From Mycobacterium gordonae (GTDB lineage Bacteria > Actinomycetota > Actinomycetes > Mycobacteriales > Mycobacteriaceae), in contig NZ_LQOY01000053.1 of assembly GCF_002101675.1 (NCBI RefSeq), positions 1 through 62,676 of the forward strand: a stretch of DNA of 62,676 bases, given 5' to 3'. A program made the position numbers and the translations under genes. Each line of letters begins with the position of its first letter. The first letter of the stretch is position 1. Below are positions 62,652-62,676 of the stretch, piece by piece. The notes beneath the pieces were generated by a model. It worked only from the letters and a program-made list of their open reading frames with translations, was not told the DNA's origin and made no database searches.

Positions 62652-62676
62652 CGTGGTCGTATTTATTGTGCCGTGT

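Overview
The window reads as chromosomal DNA of a slow-growing, non-tuberculous Mycobacterium. The base composition is high in GC. There is a PPE-MPTR gene (48459-50129), a DosR-type dormancy cluster (otsB1, tandem universal stress proteins), a WS/DGAT-family triacylglycerol synthase, several cytochromes P450, F420/flavin enzymes, Pkn-type Ser/Thr kinases and a VapBC module. Many genes are coupled by ATGA/GTGA overlaps. From memory, sseB, yjcE, the WS/DGAT gene and the GlcD-like oxidase resemble genes of the M. tuberculosis Rv2280-Rv2291 neighbourhood, and otsB1/USP/kinase resemble Rv2004c-Rv2006. The species cannot be named from sequence alone. No tRNA, rRNA, CRISPR array or replication origin was seen.

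Region 1 (0.1-15.6 kb) is a dormancy/central-carbon island. A trehalose-phosphatase/GH65 fusion diverges from a four-gene run (USP, APH-AAA fusion kinase, PEP synthase) that continues into a pair of KAS III-like proteins and a second USP. Both USP promoters carry a DosR-like palindrome followed, at the same 10-nt spacing, by the same GCAATAGCGTTTTCG element. On the other strand lie a bicupin, a three-domain protein (cupin, possible clan-CD-peptidase-like domain, methyltransferase) and a translationally coupled Asp/Glu racemase.

Region 2 (15.7-29.0 kb) is accessory metabolism: VOC, DoxX, SRPBCC and SDR proteins, a short-tailed kinase divergent from an acyl-CoA-dehydrogenase-like flavoprotein, a CysQ-like phosphatase, and a BKACE/MFS/aminotransferase operon. 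A PadR regulator lies divergent from a membrane protein over a clear double operator. A MalY/PatB-type lyase and an SDR follow.

Region 3 (29.1-48.3 kb) begins with a decayed junction of an LLM-oxidoreductase pseudogene and a P450 3' fragment. It then holds EfeO, an MBL hydrolase, an alpha/beta hydrolase, an M23 lipoprotein, small exported proteins, sseB, an LLM/EthD-like pair divergent from TetR-P450, an acetoin-forming alsS-budA pair next to a monooxygenase remnant, a Na+/H+ antiporter, a protein with a 19-cysteine tail, a chagasin-like lipoprotein and a DsbA-like protein.

Region 4 (48.4-62.7 kb) has the PPE-MPTR gene, a TetR/flavoprotein pair, a sensor kinase, vapBC, a GlcD-like oxidase, WS/DGAT, and a P450 divergent from an operon of two M24-fold proteins and a VOC protein. 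The second M24 protein has lost most of its metal ligands. The window ends in a lower-GC gene of unknown function flanked by two 20-bp direct repeats that resemble the end of an IS21-type element.

The best candidates for something undescribed are the cupin/clan-CD-like/methyltransferase plus racemase pair, the active-plus-dead M24 pair with a P450 and VOC protein, the KAS III pair with one degenerate subunit inside the DosR-like cluster, and the 420-aa gene at the window's right end.
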